This document shows, piece after piece, positions 22,911 to 33,480 of a stretch of 64,000 nucleotides of DNA. Under the pieces are notes generated by a model. The model ran no database searches. It was not told where the DNA came from and worked only from the letters and a program-made list of their open reading frames with translations. The stretch's first letter is position 1. Every line of letters begins with the position of its first letter. The DNA comes from Sclerodactyla briareus (taxonomy: Eukaryota; Echinodermata; Holothuroidea; Dendrochirotida; Sclerodactylidae), in the NCBI GenBank assembly GCA_026419785.1, contig JAODTK010000566.1, positions 97,501-161,500 of the forward strand. The letters are read 5' to 3'. The position numbers were made by a program, and so were the translations under genes.

Positions 22911-25030
22911 GGGGGGAGAAGACTCAACAGTCCATAATACAGACAAGTCTCCAATACACAGCAGGGATCTCTGATAGCCGTGTCGTGGTCATACTTAAAT
23001 AATTCACTTACTGGAAACGAAGAATCTATCTTCTACTAATGAAACATACTCGTTTTTCTTCGGGTAGAATATATGGAATAGATTGACCCCAAAACCTATT
23101 TTATTTAGCAGCTAGTCACAGCAGAAATTGTATCTGCACACTGTGGGCGACGATGTATATGTCATGAGTAGCATGGCTGATTTTAAATCTAGGTCGAATG
23201 CTGCAGCAGCATCGTATCAACATCAGGTAAAACATTAATAGGAGGAAGAACATTGCAGCCCATACAGGGAAAAGACCCAGACGGAAGTAGCAGCGAACAG
23301 TACGATCCAGTTGTAGTTCTCTCTTACAACAATTCTGAATACTGATGGAAATAGTATGCAACCCCTAGACCTCGGCGGACAAATGGAAAGAACGAAACGA
23401 CAATTGACATACTTTCAGGACCATCAGCTGTGATCCACAATTGACCTTAACTGGTTCCGTTCCATATGCTGTGACGCCACTGCGGTGTCCACTGCTTTAC
23501 TTTACCGGATTGTGAAACGTTGGAATGACCCTAGGTCACAGCAGGGCTGTCGAATAATATAACGCGCCGGATGACCTGACACTGACTATACCTGTAGTCC
23601 ACAGGATTGTCAGAACCTCTGGATACCTTCGACGGTGTTAAGTTCAGGTTTACCGCATCGGACTGCTACGCGTCTTCACGTCAACAAAATAATTGATTGT
23701 GATTTTACAGTTCCTGTCATGTACAGTTCGGCGGAATGCGGCACATTGAGTGGCTTCATTGGGGTATAAACCGAACAAATGTCTTCGGATTTACAACTGT
23801 TACAATTATCAAGACTGACCTAGCCATCCGCTCTATATTTCTGTCACTGTTGACAAAACCCCGGTTGATGAGAGCGCTACTGCAGAGGGCGGGAACAATA
23901 CCGAATATCTTGGGAGTTATTTGTAAGGCCTGAAGCCTTGTTATAACTTTTTTCATTAACTCTCTGCCAGGGGTCACGGTAGAATCATGACCCTCGATAG
24001 AACTGATGATGGGTAGAATTGTAAACGGTATTATTTCAGGAACGGTGTTAACAAAACACCATTTCCCCAAAGTACGCCATAACAGTGAGGGATGTACAAC
24101 ATGTGGCGTAAGCTTACGGCTACCATCATTCACCCTTTTTTCGGCTATTTGGTCCTGTTGGAATATGTTGCTGCATCTTTAATCTTTATGCAGCGGTTCT
24201 AGCACGATGGTCGATTATTGATGGTGATCCTGTCAGTATCAGAATTGGAATCATGCTCTAAGGCAAGTTACACAGACATGAGGAATAACATACCAACGAA
24301 ACTTGCTGACATACACTTGTGGGAGGAAGCAAATACCGATGCAAATTTCGTGTGAGAAACTGGAATATATGTTCATGGATAGAATTTCTCCTATGTGCAG
24401 TATATATGTTCAAATGAAAAGCCAATTATCACCACATTTAGTGTCCTGACGTAGTTCACAGAGTTGACACGATACGTAGGTCTCAGGAACCAATATTTGT
24501 CTTCATTTTTTATGACTCATCAGTTCCCCCTGATGCCATGAGAGGAGTATAAGAGGTTGCTTCCTGGATTATGACAGTTATTCTCAGTAATCACCTCTGT
24601 CTCTAAATTTATGATAACGTTAGACGCTATGCTCAGTTAAATTTGCTTGTAATAGAAAGTGTACACCTGCAAACATTGGTTTTTCGCTAATGTAGTATAC
24701 GAGTAACTCATTCCAACTCAGTATACTCTCATCATCTTTCATGATTTCGTAATATTATATATGTCATTGTGTGACTGTTCCTATCATTGATTATCCAGTT
24801 TCGACAGCCGTTTTCTAGGCCATTATAATTCTGATTTCCCCCATTTCGTGAATTGTTTCTGGCCATTCAAGTCAACACTTTGGTGAAGGAAATGGGCAAC
24901 AGGGATTGAAAACTATCATAGTAGCTTACCTAGGGCAGATACAAATGACATGGCGACACTAATGGTAAGCTACTGATAAAATGCTCACCTACTTAACGAC
25001 TGTTACACGACGCATATCCGGAACAGCCGT
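22911..25030. other. No recognisable gene; opposed open frames at 23.7-24.1 kb
   Basis: Open frames overlap on both strands at 23736-23933 (+) and 23756-24133 (-). The + frame follows an acceptor-like ttgattgtgattttacag ending at 23709. Neither protein shows a motif I can name, so I leave the strand undecided. The rest of the stretch holds only short frames. Confidence 0.3.
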
Positions 25031-25039
25031 GTAGTGACG

Positions 25040-25157
25040 TATATAAAAAGTAATCCTCTAATCGAGAGCTTCAATCCATCATGCTTCTGTTTATACGCTA
25101 TACCGCCTTCTTAGTGATTCTGATCTGTCATTAGCGCATACATAAATCAACGTGAGT
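25040..25157 (+). promoter_or_regulatory. Candidate core promoter with short first exon
   Basis: TATATAAAAAG (25040-25050) is followed by tcaatcc (25071-25077), a perfect match to the metazoan initiator YYANWYY. Its A at 25073 is 33 bases below the first T of the TATA box. Eight bases further an ATG (25081) opens MLLFIRYTAFLVILICH, which resembles a signal peptide, before a TAG at 25132. A gtgagt donor lies at 25152-25157. This fits a first exon of a secreted-protein gene with a damaged frame, or an upstream ORF. The pattern is real; the function is inference. Confidence 0.35.
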
Positions 25158-25319
25158 GCATCCAGTTACACACGCGACTTTCTATAACACCACAGATGTG
25201 CTCTCGTTTAGATGATTCAACAAGGTACATAGATCTGCAAGTTCTTTTCCGATATTCCAATAACTGGAATAAGGTTCTCTACCGTTTCGCCTAACAATCT
25301 GCCTGTGGATAAATGATCA

Positions 25320-25362
25320 TTAGTGTAGTGTGGTGTAGTGTAGTGTAGTGTAATGAAGTGTG
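25320..25362. repeat. (TAGTG)n minisatellite
   Basis: About eight tandem units of tagtg with a few changed bases. It lies just beyond the 3' side of a - strand retrotransposon fragment, so it may be that element's tail repeat (CACTA when read on the - strand). Confidence 0.85.
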
Positions 25363-25421
25363 TGATAACAATGTAGATTTCTAAAATACGTGCTATTATT
25401 ATTTTTTTCTATTTTTTATTG

Positions 25422-25706
25422 TTACTCCCAGTCCAGTACTCGTCTAATGATGTGGGTGGTTCCAAGAATGGCTTGTTTGGTAAGTTGCCTGATGTTGTTG
25501 ATTCCAGATATCTTCTGTAGGTGTCCTTCTAGGTTCGGGGTGACCACGACTCGGACATTCCAGAGTCTATGTATCTCTAGCCCCAGGTCCTGGTATTTGT
25601 CGATCTTGACTTTCTTTCTGCTTCTGATGTTGTGATCTGTCGGTATTGCGACATCTACTATCTTTGCCAGTACCACGAGATCTGGCCTCGTCGCTGTTAT
25701 TATCAA
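25422..25706 (-). pseudogene. Non-LTR retrotransposon ORF, C-terminal fragment
   Basis: The 94-codon frame reads MIITATRPDLVVLAK, then VDVAIPTDHNIRSRKK, KYQDLGLEIHRLWNV, and ends near ILGTTHIIRRVL. This set (T-x-RPD, the VDVA(I/V)P block, the EKYQDL-x-x-EI-x-x-(L/M)W block and LGT-x-x-I(L/I)RKVL) is a familiar C-terminal signature in invertebrate retrotransposon polyproteins. There it follows the reverse transcriptase. The RT part itself is not found directly upstream, so this is a 5'-truncated copy, as target-primed reverse transcription commonly leaves. Confidence 0.65.
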
Positions 25707-26037
25707 TTTATCAAGTTATATCTCAAGTTATCATTATTATTATCAACTCATAGACCGAATAGACCTGGTTGTATTGAACAAAACCACGATTGAAATCGCC
25801 ATAATCGACGTAGTAAGGGAAGTGAGAGACGTGATGAAACAGGATAAACACATGCTCGGGGTTGATGTACCAACTAGGCAGGATACTCCGTATCCATAAT
25901 GATAAGAATTGCAGAGTGTTAGACACTTAACATCATTATGCCAAGTCCCTGTATCTGGAAAGGCACAACGACGGGGCAGCTACAATACACCAGAGAGCCT
26001 GTCATCAATTGAAACACGCATAAAACAAGAAATCAAA
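25707..26037. other. Spacer between two retrotransposon copies
   Basis: AT-rich sequence without a recognisable feature. A 67-codon - strand frame (25723-25926) has no family features. Confidence 0.35.
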
Positions 26038-26311
26038 GATAGAGAGATAGATAGATAATTCATTCAGCCAATTAGTACAAAATATATACAATTGGAAATT
26101 TGGCGATCAGAGCTTAAAACAAAACATGTAAGACAGTACAAATACAAAAATATGACTATGCATAAAACATTAAAACGCCCGAAAATATAACTATACATAG
26201 AACATCTAAAACAATCAAAACAGGACATTCCCATAAACTCAGCGAGTATGATGCATATTATACAGCATTATTGCAGATGGATAAAAACTGTCAGTGGGGC
26301 GCTTAGAACCC

Positions 26312-26614
26312 CTAGAAGTGCGCAGTCGACGCCCGAGGGGAGAAAGTCAAGTATTTCCTCGCCGGATGAGATGGATTATTCAAGATACGGTCAACATGTG
26401 TTAAAGTACGCTTTTCGTATATTGATTGCAGAGATGGCAAGTCCGTACCAATTATGCGTTCAGCACTAATCACTGATTGCAATTTACCGAGATCAAGCGT
26501 ACTGAGGCGACCAAACCAGACTAAGATATTATAAGTTGAAATACTCTCAATGATTGCACGATATACGTTTATTAAAATAGTAGTACTGACGCCATACGCC
26601 TTTAGGGTACGCAA
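26312..26614 (-). pseudogene. CR1-like element, C-terminal segment
   Basis: The frame reads VYRAIIESISTYNILVWFG, GKLQSVISAERIIG, DLPSLQSIYEKR, RILNNPSHPARKYL and ends FSPRASTAHF before the stop. These lines match the usual tail of jockey-superfamily RT proteins (the WFG block, the IIG-x-x-LPSL line and the NDPSHP line). It follows the RT with one frame change near 26600. Confidence 0.8.
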
Positions 26615-27806
26615 AAGTACAGCCTTTGGCGACCCTTTTCAAGTATTTCCTCCGAGTTCAACTTCCATGAAAGTGTATCCATCACCATAGTCCCCAGCAA
26701 CCTGAAATCATGAACTTGTTCAACAACAGAGCCATTGATAACTAATGGCTCTTTGACGTTCCTGTTCGTCCTGAAGTCAACGATCATCTCCTTGGTTTTA
26801 CTCACATTCAGGATCAAATTGTTAGTCTTACACCATTCTACTAACAAGTCGACTTCATTTCGGTAGCCACTTTTGTCGTTGTTCAGAATTAGGCCCGTTA
26901 CCGTCGTGTCGTCGGCAAATTTGAAGATGCAAGAGTTGATGACATGTACGGAACAGTCATAAGTGAACAATGAATAAAGTAACGGTGACAGACGCAACCA
27001 TGCGAAGTACCGGTGTTCAGGACCAATGGCGTTTGAATCGGTGGTTGTCCAGTCTAACAGTTTGTTTTCGGTCGAGAAGGAAGTCCAGGATCCAATCGCA
27101 TATAAACTTTGGAAATTTGAGATGGTCCATCAACGTCATGTGCAGCTGGGTGGGGATAAGTGTATTGAATGCTGAACTGTAGTCAATGAAAAGCGGCACT
27201 CGGGCGTACGAACATTTCCTCTCCAGGTGTAGTGAGGTTTCATGAATTCACATGGCGATGGCATCTTCAGCTGATCGGTTAGATCGGTAAGCACATTGGA
27301 AATGGGTCGAAATCAGCCGGTTAGAGAGAGTTTGAAATTGGTAGGATGAATCTTCGAAAGGTTTTCACTCGGGTGACTTATGTGACGGCGACTGGACGGT
27401 AATCATTAAGGCAGGCCACCTTACCCTTCTTAGGAACCGGAACCACCGTAGCCTCCTTCCTTGAACAATTTGGGTACTTGACACAATTGCAGTGACCATT
27501 AAAACCGTTCGCGTAAACTTGGGCAAGTTGTTCGGCACAGGACTACAGAAGTTTCTGCGTAACACCATCTGGGCCAGCAGCTTTCCGCTCATTGAGACGC
27601 TTGAACTTCTGTTGCACCTCACTTGCACTGATCTGTAAGGTAGCGGATTCAACAGCTGCGTATGTAATTAGCGGATGACTGTTGTTATCCCTGTCGAAGC
27701 GGGCGTAAAATTCGTTGAGCCTGTCTGGAAGGTCTTTATCATCAGAGAAGGGCGGTGCTCGCTTGGCCCCTTTGTAGTGAGTAATAGACTCGATGTTGGC
27801 CCACAC
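26602..27806 (-). pseudogene. Reverse transcriptase of the CR1-like element
   Basis: The frame begins LPDRLNEFYARFD and continues to LNERKAAGPDGV (RT fingers), VVPVPKKGKVACLNDYRPVA, FIDYSSAFNTLIP (27199 region), WILDFLLDRKQTVRLDN, LSPLLYSLFTYDC, and FKFADDTTVTGL. The last holds the catalytic F-A-D-D, coded at 26908-26919, which is intact. The thumb has WCKTNNLILNVSKTKEM. Breaks occur near 27540, 27365-27200 and 27010. The catalytic core is therefore conserved in residues but not in frame. In life the RT would copy its own RNA at a nicked target site. Confidence 0.85.
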
Positions 27807-27831
27807 CTCTCTAGTGTTAGATGATTCGAAG

Positions 27832-28620
27832 TTACGCTCGAGGCGATCCTTCTGGGCGTGTTTGCGCTCGCGACCGCTTACCGGAGATCATATTTTGCCT
27901 GGCGATAGTGATCGGGATTGGCAGATTTGGACGGATATGCCTCTTCCTTGGCTCTGATCTTAGTCTTGATCTCTCAGTTACACCACGGCTGTCATTCGGA
28001 TAATGTATTACTGTCTTTGTAGGGATATGCTCTGCTCTGGCAAAAGGATATATAGGCCGATATAGTTTCAGCGAAAGAGTGCAGGTCATTGCTCTCTTTA
28101 AAACATCCCAATCAGTGGTATCCAAGCAGCTCCGTACTTTATCTGTCGCCTCCTCCGACCAGATATTGATAGTCCTTTTCATGGGCTTAAGGTGTTTAAG
28201 CTTCTGCTTGTAAGCAGGGATTAGAAGCACAGTGGCATGATCCGAGTTCCCGAAACTAGCACGTGGTGTACTGACTTGTAGCGTTCTGAATCTTACAGTG
28301 GCAATAGTCGAGGGTCTTATTGGCACGGGTGGGACGAGTAATCCATTGCTGTATTCGGCATTGCGCTCCCGCAGATCGGCTCGATTGAAATCCCATGTAC
28401 AATGGATGAAGGTTTTGGGAACATGAGTTCTCGTGCATCGTATCGCTTCACATAAGGCTGTACCGCGCGGGAGTGTCTCTCGTGCTGTATAGTATTCAGC
28501 AGTCATGATCCCAGAGGAAAAGTCACGTGGCAGATAAAATGGCCGACACTTAATCAAAGATCTCATGTCCGGGTACCTCTGTCAATAATGCTCCCATCGG
28601 TCCTCCATTTTTGTCATTGA
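27832..28620 (-). pseudogene. Retrotransposon endonuclease and linker region
   Basis: Several frames together give the end of an apurinic-type endonuclease: FNRADLRE and a shifted CPTRANKTLDYCH-like line (TRPTRANKTLDYCH), then FGNSDHATVLLIPAYKQ, where S-D-H is the catalytic H-containing motif. The linker KRTINIWSEEATDKVRSCLD and IPTKTVIHYPND follow. The aspartate of the GDFN motif appears in the shifted frame as CTWDFNRAD (D-F-N kept). At least three frame changes are needed, so no intact protein can be made. Confidence 0.75.
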
Positions 28621-29442
28621 GAGAACACACACGCCTCCCCTTGTGTTTTTCCATTAATTTGTTGATTCCGATCATGACGATAAATGGTAAAGCCGGGGTT
28701 GCAGATAGAGTCAGGGTGTTCTGATGTTAGCCGGTTCTCAGTTAGGCAATACACTTACAGTCTCGATCGTCGCGGAAATTAGGGTCTCTCCACCTTCCTG
28801 GAGAAAAACTCACCATTTTGTTGTCGTCCTCTGGACGTTGGGCAACTGGGATGCTGGGTAAAGGCGTTGTGTGCTCTCCGACCGCAGTTCTTACAATCTT
28901 TCCGCCTCTCCTGCCCCGCTTACGCTTAGGCTTAGGCCTCCGACTGCTTCCGGTTGCCTTCGCTCGGTGGACTGCCGATACCGATTTCCATCAAATCTGG
29001 ATTTCCCATAGTCCAAACTCATCCTGGTTCGAATTTGCAGAATTCCACTCTGTAGAATATGCACTCGCGTTGACATACAGACGATAAAGATGACACAATA
29101 ACAGATAAAACAGGAGAGCTCGAATGATCGTGTCGCTATTGATCAGCGCAATTTTATCACCCTCTTTTAAGGAGGCAGATACTTCTGAGATTTAACAAAA
29201 ACATGACAAGCTGGTCAATCGTCGACAAAGAAATCAATTTGGGACAGTAACCAATGCGCTGTTGCTGTGATAACATTACGTATTCGAGCATCGAAAACAG
29301 GGCATGGAGCGTTAAGCAGTTTAAGTTTCATTATTTTTTCAGTTCTTAGGGAAAGGTTTAGGAGAGTCTCTCAACTCACCTACCACAGAATCGCCCCTTA
29401 ATTCCTTGAAAAATGAGTCAAGACTGTTTTTGTAACATTATA

Positions 29443-29660
29443 ATATATATATATATATTTATTTATTTATTAGTATATTATATATATATATTATATATAT
29501 ATATGATATATTATCTATATATATATTATATATATTAATATAGCTACTAAGTATATAGTATATATATATATCTATATATATTTATACTATGATATATGCG
29601 TGAAGCGATCTACATAACTACATACAGTACATAACATACATACATACATACATACGCACC
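29443..29660. repeat. (TA)n tract and (TACA)n run
   Basis: An impure (TA)n block at about 29443-29595 is followed by tacatacatacatacatac at 29634-29656. Another short taca-rich stretch lies at 29740-29790. Confidence 0.95.
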
Positions 29661-30057
29661 ATCGATGCCCCAAGGGCTACCCCAGAGAGTAACGTGTTTC
29701 GTAGGGGGAACCGGCCAGCCGAAGCAACATCTACTTCCTTACATACATACATATAGACCTACTATTACATACATTACATTACATTACAAGGACCTGCCAA
29801 TTCGTGATGGAATGCAAACTGTACAACCACTTTCCTCCCGTGCGAGAGGTTCAAGGGAAAACTTGTAGAATTGAGCTCCTGAATTGCTGATTATAATAAC
29901 GAGCGAATCTATTAACTTAATAATCACTTATTAGTCGCTCGGAAAGAAGTTGTTACGAATAGACAGGTACAAACTGTCCAAAGCTGCAGAGCGTTTTGCA
30001 CAAAAACAAACAAAAACGTGGCGGAGCGATTTTTTAACATGTTTTGTTAATGCAATA
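29661..30057. other. No gene seen
   Basis: It holds tacatt/taca runs up to 29790 and then ordinary AT-rich sequence, with no supportable exon. Confidence 0.4.
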
Positions 30058-30268
30058 TTAGTATCGATATAAACCGTCGACAACTTTTTTTCGGGAGGTC
30101 ATTAGACGACAATGCAGTCTTTTCGTGTGTTGGGAGACCGAATTGCCTGAAATGTTACGTTGGGTGCTGGCCCGAATATATGGGACCAGGTATAGAGAAG
30201 AGCCTATTTCGAAGACATAGAGTGAACCATAAACCCTTAATTCCCTACACATCTCTTCGGATTGCAAT
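30058..30268 (-). CDS. Candidate terminal exon, unrecognised
   Basis: On the - strand a very good acceptor (gtgatttttcttgtacctct then ccag, ending at 30269) precedes a frame open for 70 codons to a TAA at 30058. It begins LQSEEMCRELRVYGSL and ends KKVVDGLYRY. It has two cysteines and many basic residues. I recognise no domain. The acceptor plus full-length opening makes a last exon plausible, but no AATAAA is seen close downstream. It may belong with the - strand candidates at 31.3 and 35.5 kb. Confidence 0.25.
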
Positions 30269-31265
30269 CTGGAGAGGTACAAGAAAAATCACACTCCGTC
30301 CGACTTTGTGCACGCGTTGTGTGTTCTTCCGTCTTCCGTCTAACGTTCGCTAACGGGAACTATATAGTTCGCAAACGTTCACAGGCGATTCACCCATGAT
30401 TTCTTTAAGACGACGGCCGCCGTATCATTGCTCCAAGTACAGATGGTTGAAGCTCAATTATTTCCCACATCATGATAGCTCCTAAATCTCCATTGCTCTT
30501 GGGTGCACAAGACGGTTCAGACAGATTGTGATAATGATCACCGTAGTCAGTTCTTCCAGGCTACTGTCAGCAATGAAACGAACATCTGAATCTATAGTGT
30601 GATTTGGTGCGGTTCAGTCCCAAAGTGCAAAAGCCCTGATGCAATCCTTGCAGAAAAATCGCAGAAAATAACAGCTGATGAGCCTGGTGGAGTTGCTCAA
30701 TAGCTCCGGAACCTTAATAAATAAAACATAAAATGAGGGTGTAAGCATTGAACAACATACAATATATTAGTAACTAATGAAAAACGGGAGGTAGCACTCA
30801 CAAAGTGAGAGATATATATGTTTACTCCTCTTCTCTCACTCTCTCTCACTCTATGTGGTTGCCTTCGGTTCGTCACAACACACGCTTTCGCCTATAACCA
30901 TTGATGTACGCATGGTTACTCAACAATCCAGATACCCCTAATTACATATGGTTCGCTTTTTGCACCAGACCTACATTTCTCTCTGATCAACTGTAGGTCG
31001 AAACGCGCTGCAAAAGAACAACAAGCAAATACATAGGTGGTCCCGCTTCCCGTCGTCTCGCGCAGTACGAATAATCGTTTGTTCAGCATTCACGCAATTA
31101 GCCACACGAGAAGAGGGAGGAAATGTTGGGCACGTTAACACTACAGCGAAAGTAGAACCATTAACATTACTCCATTTAGATCGTTCACCATTAGATGGTC
31201 GTCCTAAAAGCATGTGGCTGAGGGTTCGATAGAGTAAATCATAGAATAACATAAATACTGTACAC

Positions 31266-31510
31266 TCAGTATTCATCGCACGCTACATTATATGTGGAAA
31301 AGTTATACTCCTGGATGTTCATAAAACATGGTAACAAACCATGCAAGCATCTCCGTTCACACTCAGTGATAGTGATGCTGAGCGGTTTCCAGTGAATCAT
31401 TGGGCGTATAACCTCCAAAAAACGTTCAGCACGTTGCGTTACTTTCAATAGTCGAGAGCCGTTTGTGCCTATAACACATTTCTCATGGACTGGTGAGAAG
31501 CGCATTAGGT
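31266..31510 (-). CDS. Candidate exon, cysteine-bearing, weakly PAN/apple-like
   Basis: A - strand frame of 79 codons from ATG 31505 follows an AG (ccatgcag, ending 31511). It reads MRFSPVHEKCVIGTNGSRLL near the start and SITITECERRCLHGLLPC, then EYNFSTYNVAC, near the end. The F-x-P-V-x-x-K-C-x-x-G opening and the eC-x-x-rC-l pattern followed by C and a Y/F-containing line resemble PAN/apple domains of extracellular proteins. The spacing between the two halves is longer than usual, so this is only a suggestion. No good donor is seen at its end; it runs into a TGA. Confidence 0.25.
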
Positions 31511-31887
31511 CTGCATGGTCAAGTCACCTCATTAGAATATAATATATAACCTGAAAGGTCCTTCTCACCTCAATTACTACAAATAATTATACCTGAAAGG
31601 TCAGTCTTCGACTATGTCATTACACAAAAATTATTTAATCTCTGGATTAATGATAGAGCAGTGCCCTGCCTCAATTTGCCCACAATTCAAGCGTTACTAA
31701 TTCGTACAGTGATATATCAGGAGCGGCCTAATTCCAGATGATTATCGCCTGATTGACATTATCAATTTGAATAATTTGATTCCGTTGCTGCATCAACTGA
31801 TTGGCATGGGATGACATTCTCAGACAGATTTGTAAATTTTTTTTTTTAATTGTTTAGACACTTTGTTAGTTTAGTCATAGCTTGTCT

Positions 31888-32112
31888 CATATATATAATA
31901 TATATATATTAATATATATATATAATATATATATATAGATATATATATCGAATAATATATATATATAATATATATATATATATAATATATATATATATAT
32001 TAATATAAACATATTATATATATTATATATAATATAATATATATATATATATATATATATCTATAGTATATATATAATATATATATATAATATAATTATC
32101 ACTTATATATAG
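31888..32112. repeat. Long impure (TA)n block
   Basis: About 225 bases of nearly pure alternating T and A with occasional c/g/aa interruptions. Confidence 0.97.
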
Positions 32113-33316
32113 ATATACTATACTACGATATATGTTGTGTTCATACACATATGAATAAAACATCGTATGTAGACCATTATCATTAAATTTTTTAAATACA
32201 CAAACAGTGTTGTTGTCCTTAGTTATAAGTCCATCTCTCTACCACCACACTGTTTTTAACATGACAACTCGAAATGTTGTTAGGTGCGAAGTGTGACAGA
32301 ATCTAATCCCAAGAGCTACCAACGGAAGTAATATATTCTTATTGAAATATCTCGAGAGATGAGATCTACACTGACAAACTACTTGATCCAAACCAAGCTT
32401 TTTTTTTTTGTATTTTTGATCACAGAATGCTGAATCGCAATGATGCTTGGAGGCTCGGGCCCGGCGATAAAAATTTTGCCATTAAAGAGGGGTTAAAAAT
32501 GAATGTCTCCCATATGTTTCCATATGAGTAAACCTTACACTTGGGAAAATATATATTATAGTATATTCTGTCCTACCATTCTCGATTTGATTGTGTACAA
32601 CACTTGTGCACTTTGTCTATCGCTTCTGTTACTGCAGGTAGTTGTTAATGTTGTTTTAGCCTCAGTTCCATGTCCACGAGCTACCCATACTGTTTTAATA
32701 TTTCGTATTGACTGATATGAACGACCATTACAGAACAATTCTGTTGAAACGAAGTATAATAATAGTAAGTTCATGATAAGTCCCTGTGCGGAAAGAAACA
32801 TTCGATTACGGCCGTTGTTTTTTTTTACGCGGACTGACACCATTTTCTCTAAACAAATAATTTGAGTGCGTATTTGACTGAAATTTCTTCTTGATGATGT
32901 GGACGACCGATGGCTTCATTTCCATCATTGATCCTTAATTTTTCTCGAATAATTCCCTGCTGAATGGACTTTAAACACAATTTAATTAAGTTTCACCGGT
33001 TACGGTTTATGGTAAAATAGACCAAGGAAGCTGGAGAGTCAGAACCTGGCTTTCTCCAATCACCTTATCACACGGGAAAGGTCTCCAGGTTACCTGTCTT
33101 TATACAGTGACAGATGGTCTCGTTCTTCCCTGGATCCGTGATCTTTCTGACACGTGATGGAAACCTTCCAACTTCTCAATTCGATGTTTGTATAAGATGT
33201 TGCGATAATACCTTGGTACTGGAACTTAAAGAAGTATGATGTCTACAATTCACGGAAGGTGCATTCTTAATTTGATTAGATTGCTTATTTTAACAGGGTT
33301 ATTCCAATCGAATTTG
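32113..33316. other. No recognisable gene
   Basis: Frames on both strands at 32503-32843 (70 and 95 codons) overlap each other and show no domain. A T-run lies at 32399-32409. Nothing else is supportable. Confidence 0.4.
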
Positions 33317-33480
33317 ACGGTTGTCAGCCGCGCCTTACTAAAGGGATTCCACATCCCCTGACTTCTAGGACCTCCCTTAGAAGTTATTACCTATCGGTGG
33401 AAACATCGTAAAGTGAACCAGTAGACATGAAACAGCTAGTGTAAAAGCATTCCAATAATTTGACCTAGTAAAAGTGAGTT
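33317..33480. repeat. Dispersed repeat, copy 2
   Basis: Partner of 2713-2890 in direct orientation (see that entry). The best-matching core is 33403-33475. Confidence 0.6.

Larger units (their letters stand above)
26038..28950 (-). mobile_element. CR1/L2/Rex-like non-LTR retrotransposon, nearly full length, degenerate
   Basis: Reading on the - strand from about 28950 to 26038: a short 5' part, an endonuclease-like region, a reverse transcriptase with fingers, palm and thumb, a C-terminal basic segment and a 3' UTR. The 3' end is a (tatc)n-type tail (26036-26056 on the + strand shows agatagagagatagatagata), typical of jockey-superfamily elements that end in short tandem repeats rather than poly(A). 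Many one-base frame changes and stops make it non-autonomous now. The clade within CR1/L2/Rex1 is not settled from sequence reading alone. Confidence 0.8.

Noticed and set aside
23736-24133. Opposed 65- and 125-codon frames with hydrophobic stretches, considered as a second GPCR
   Set aside because: No DRY, NPxxY or other fixed motif could be placed on either strand.
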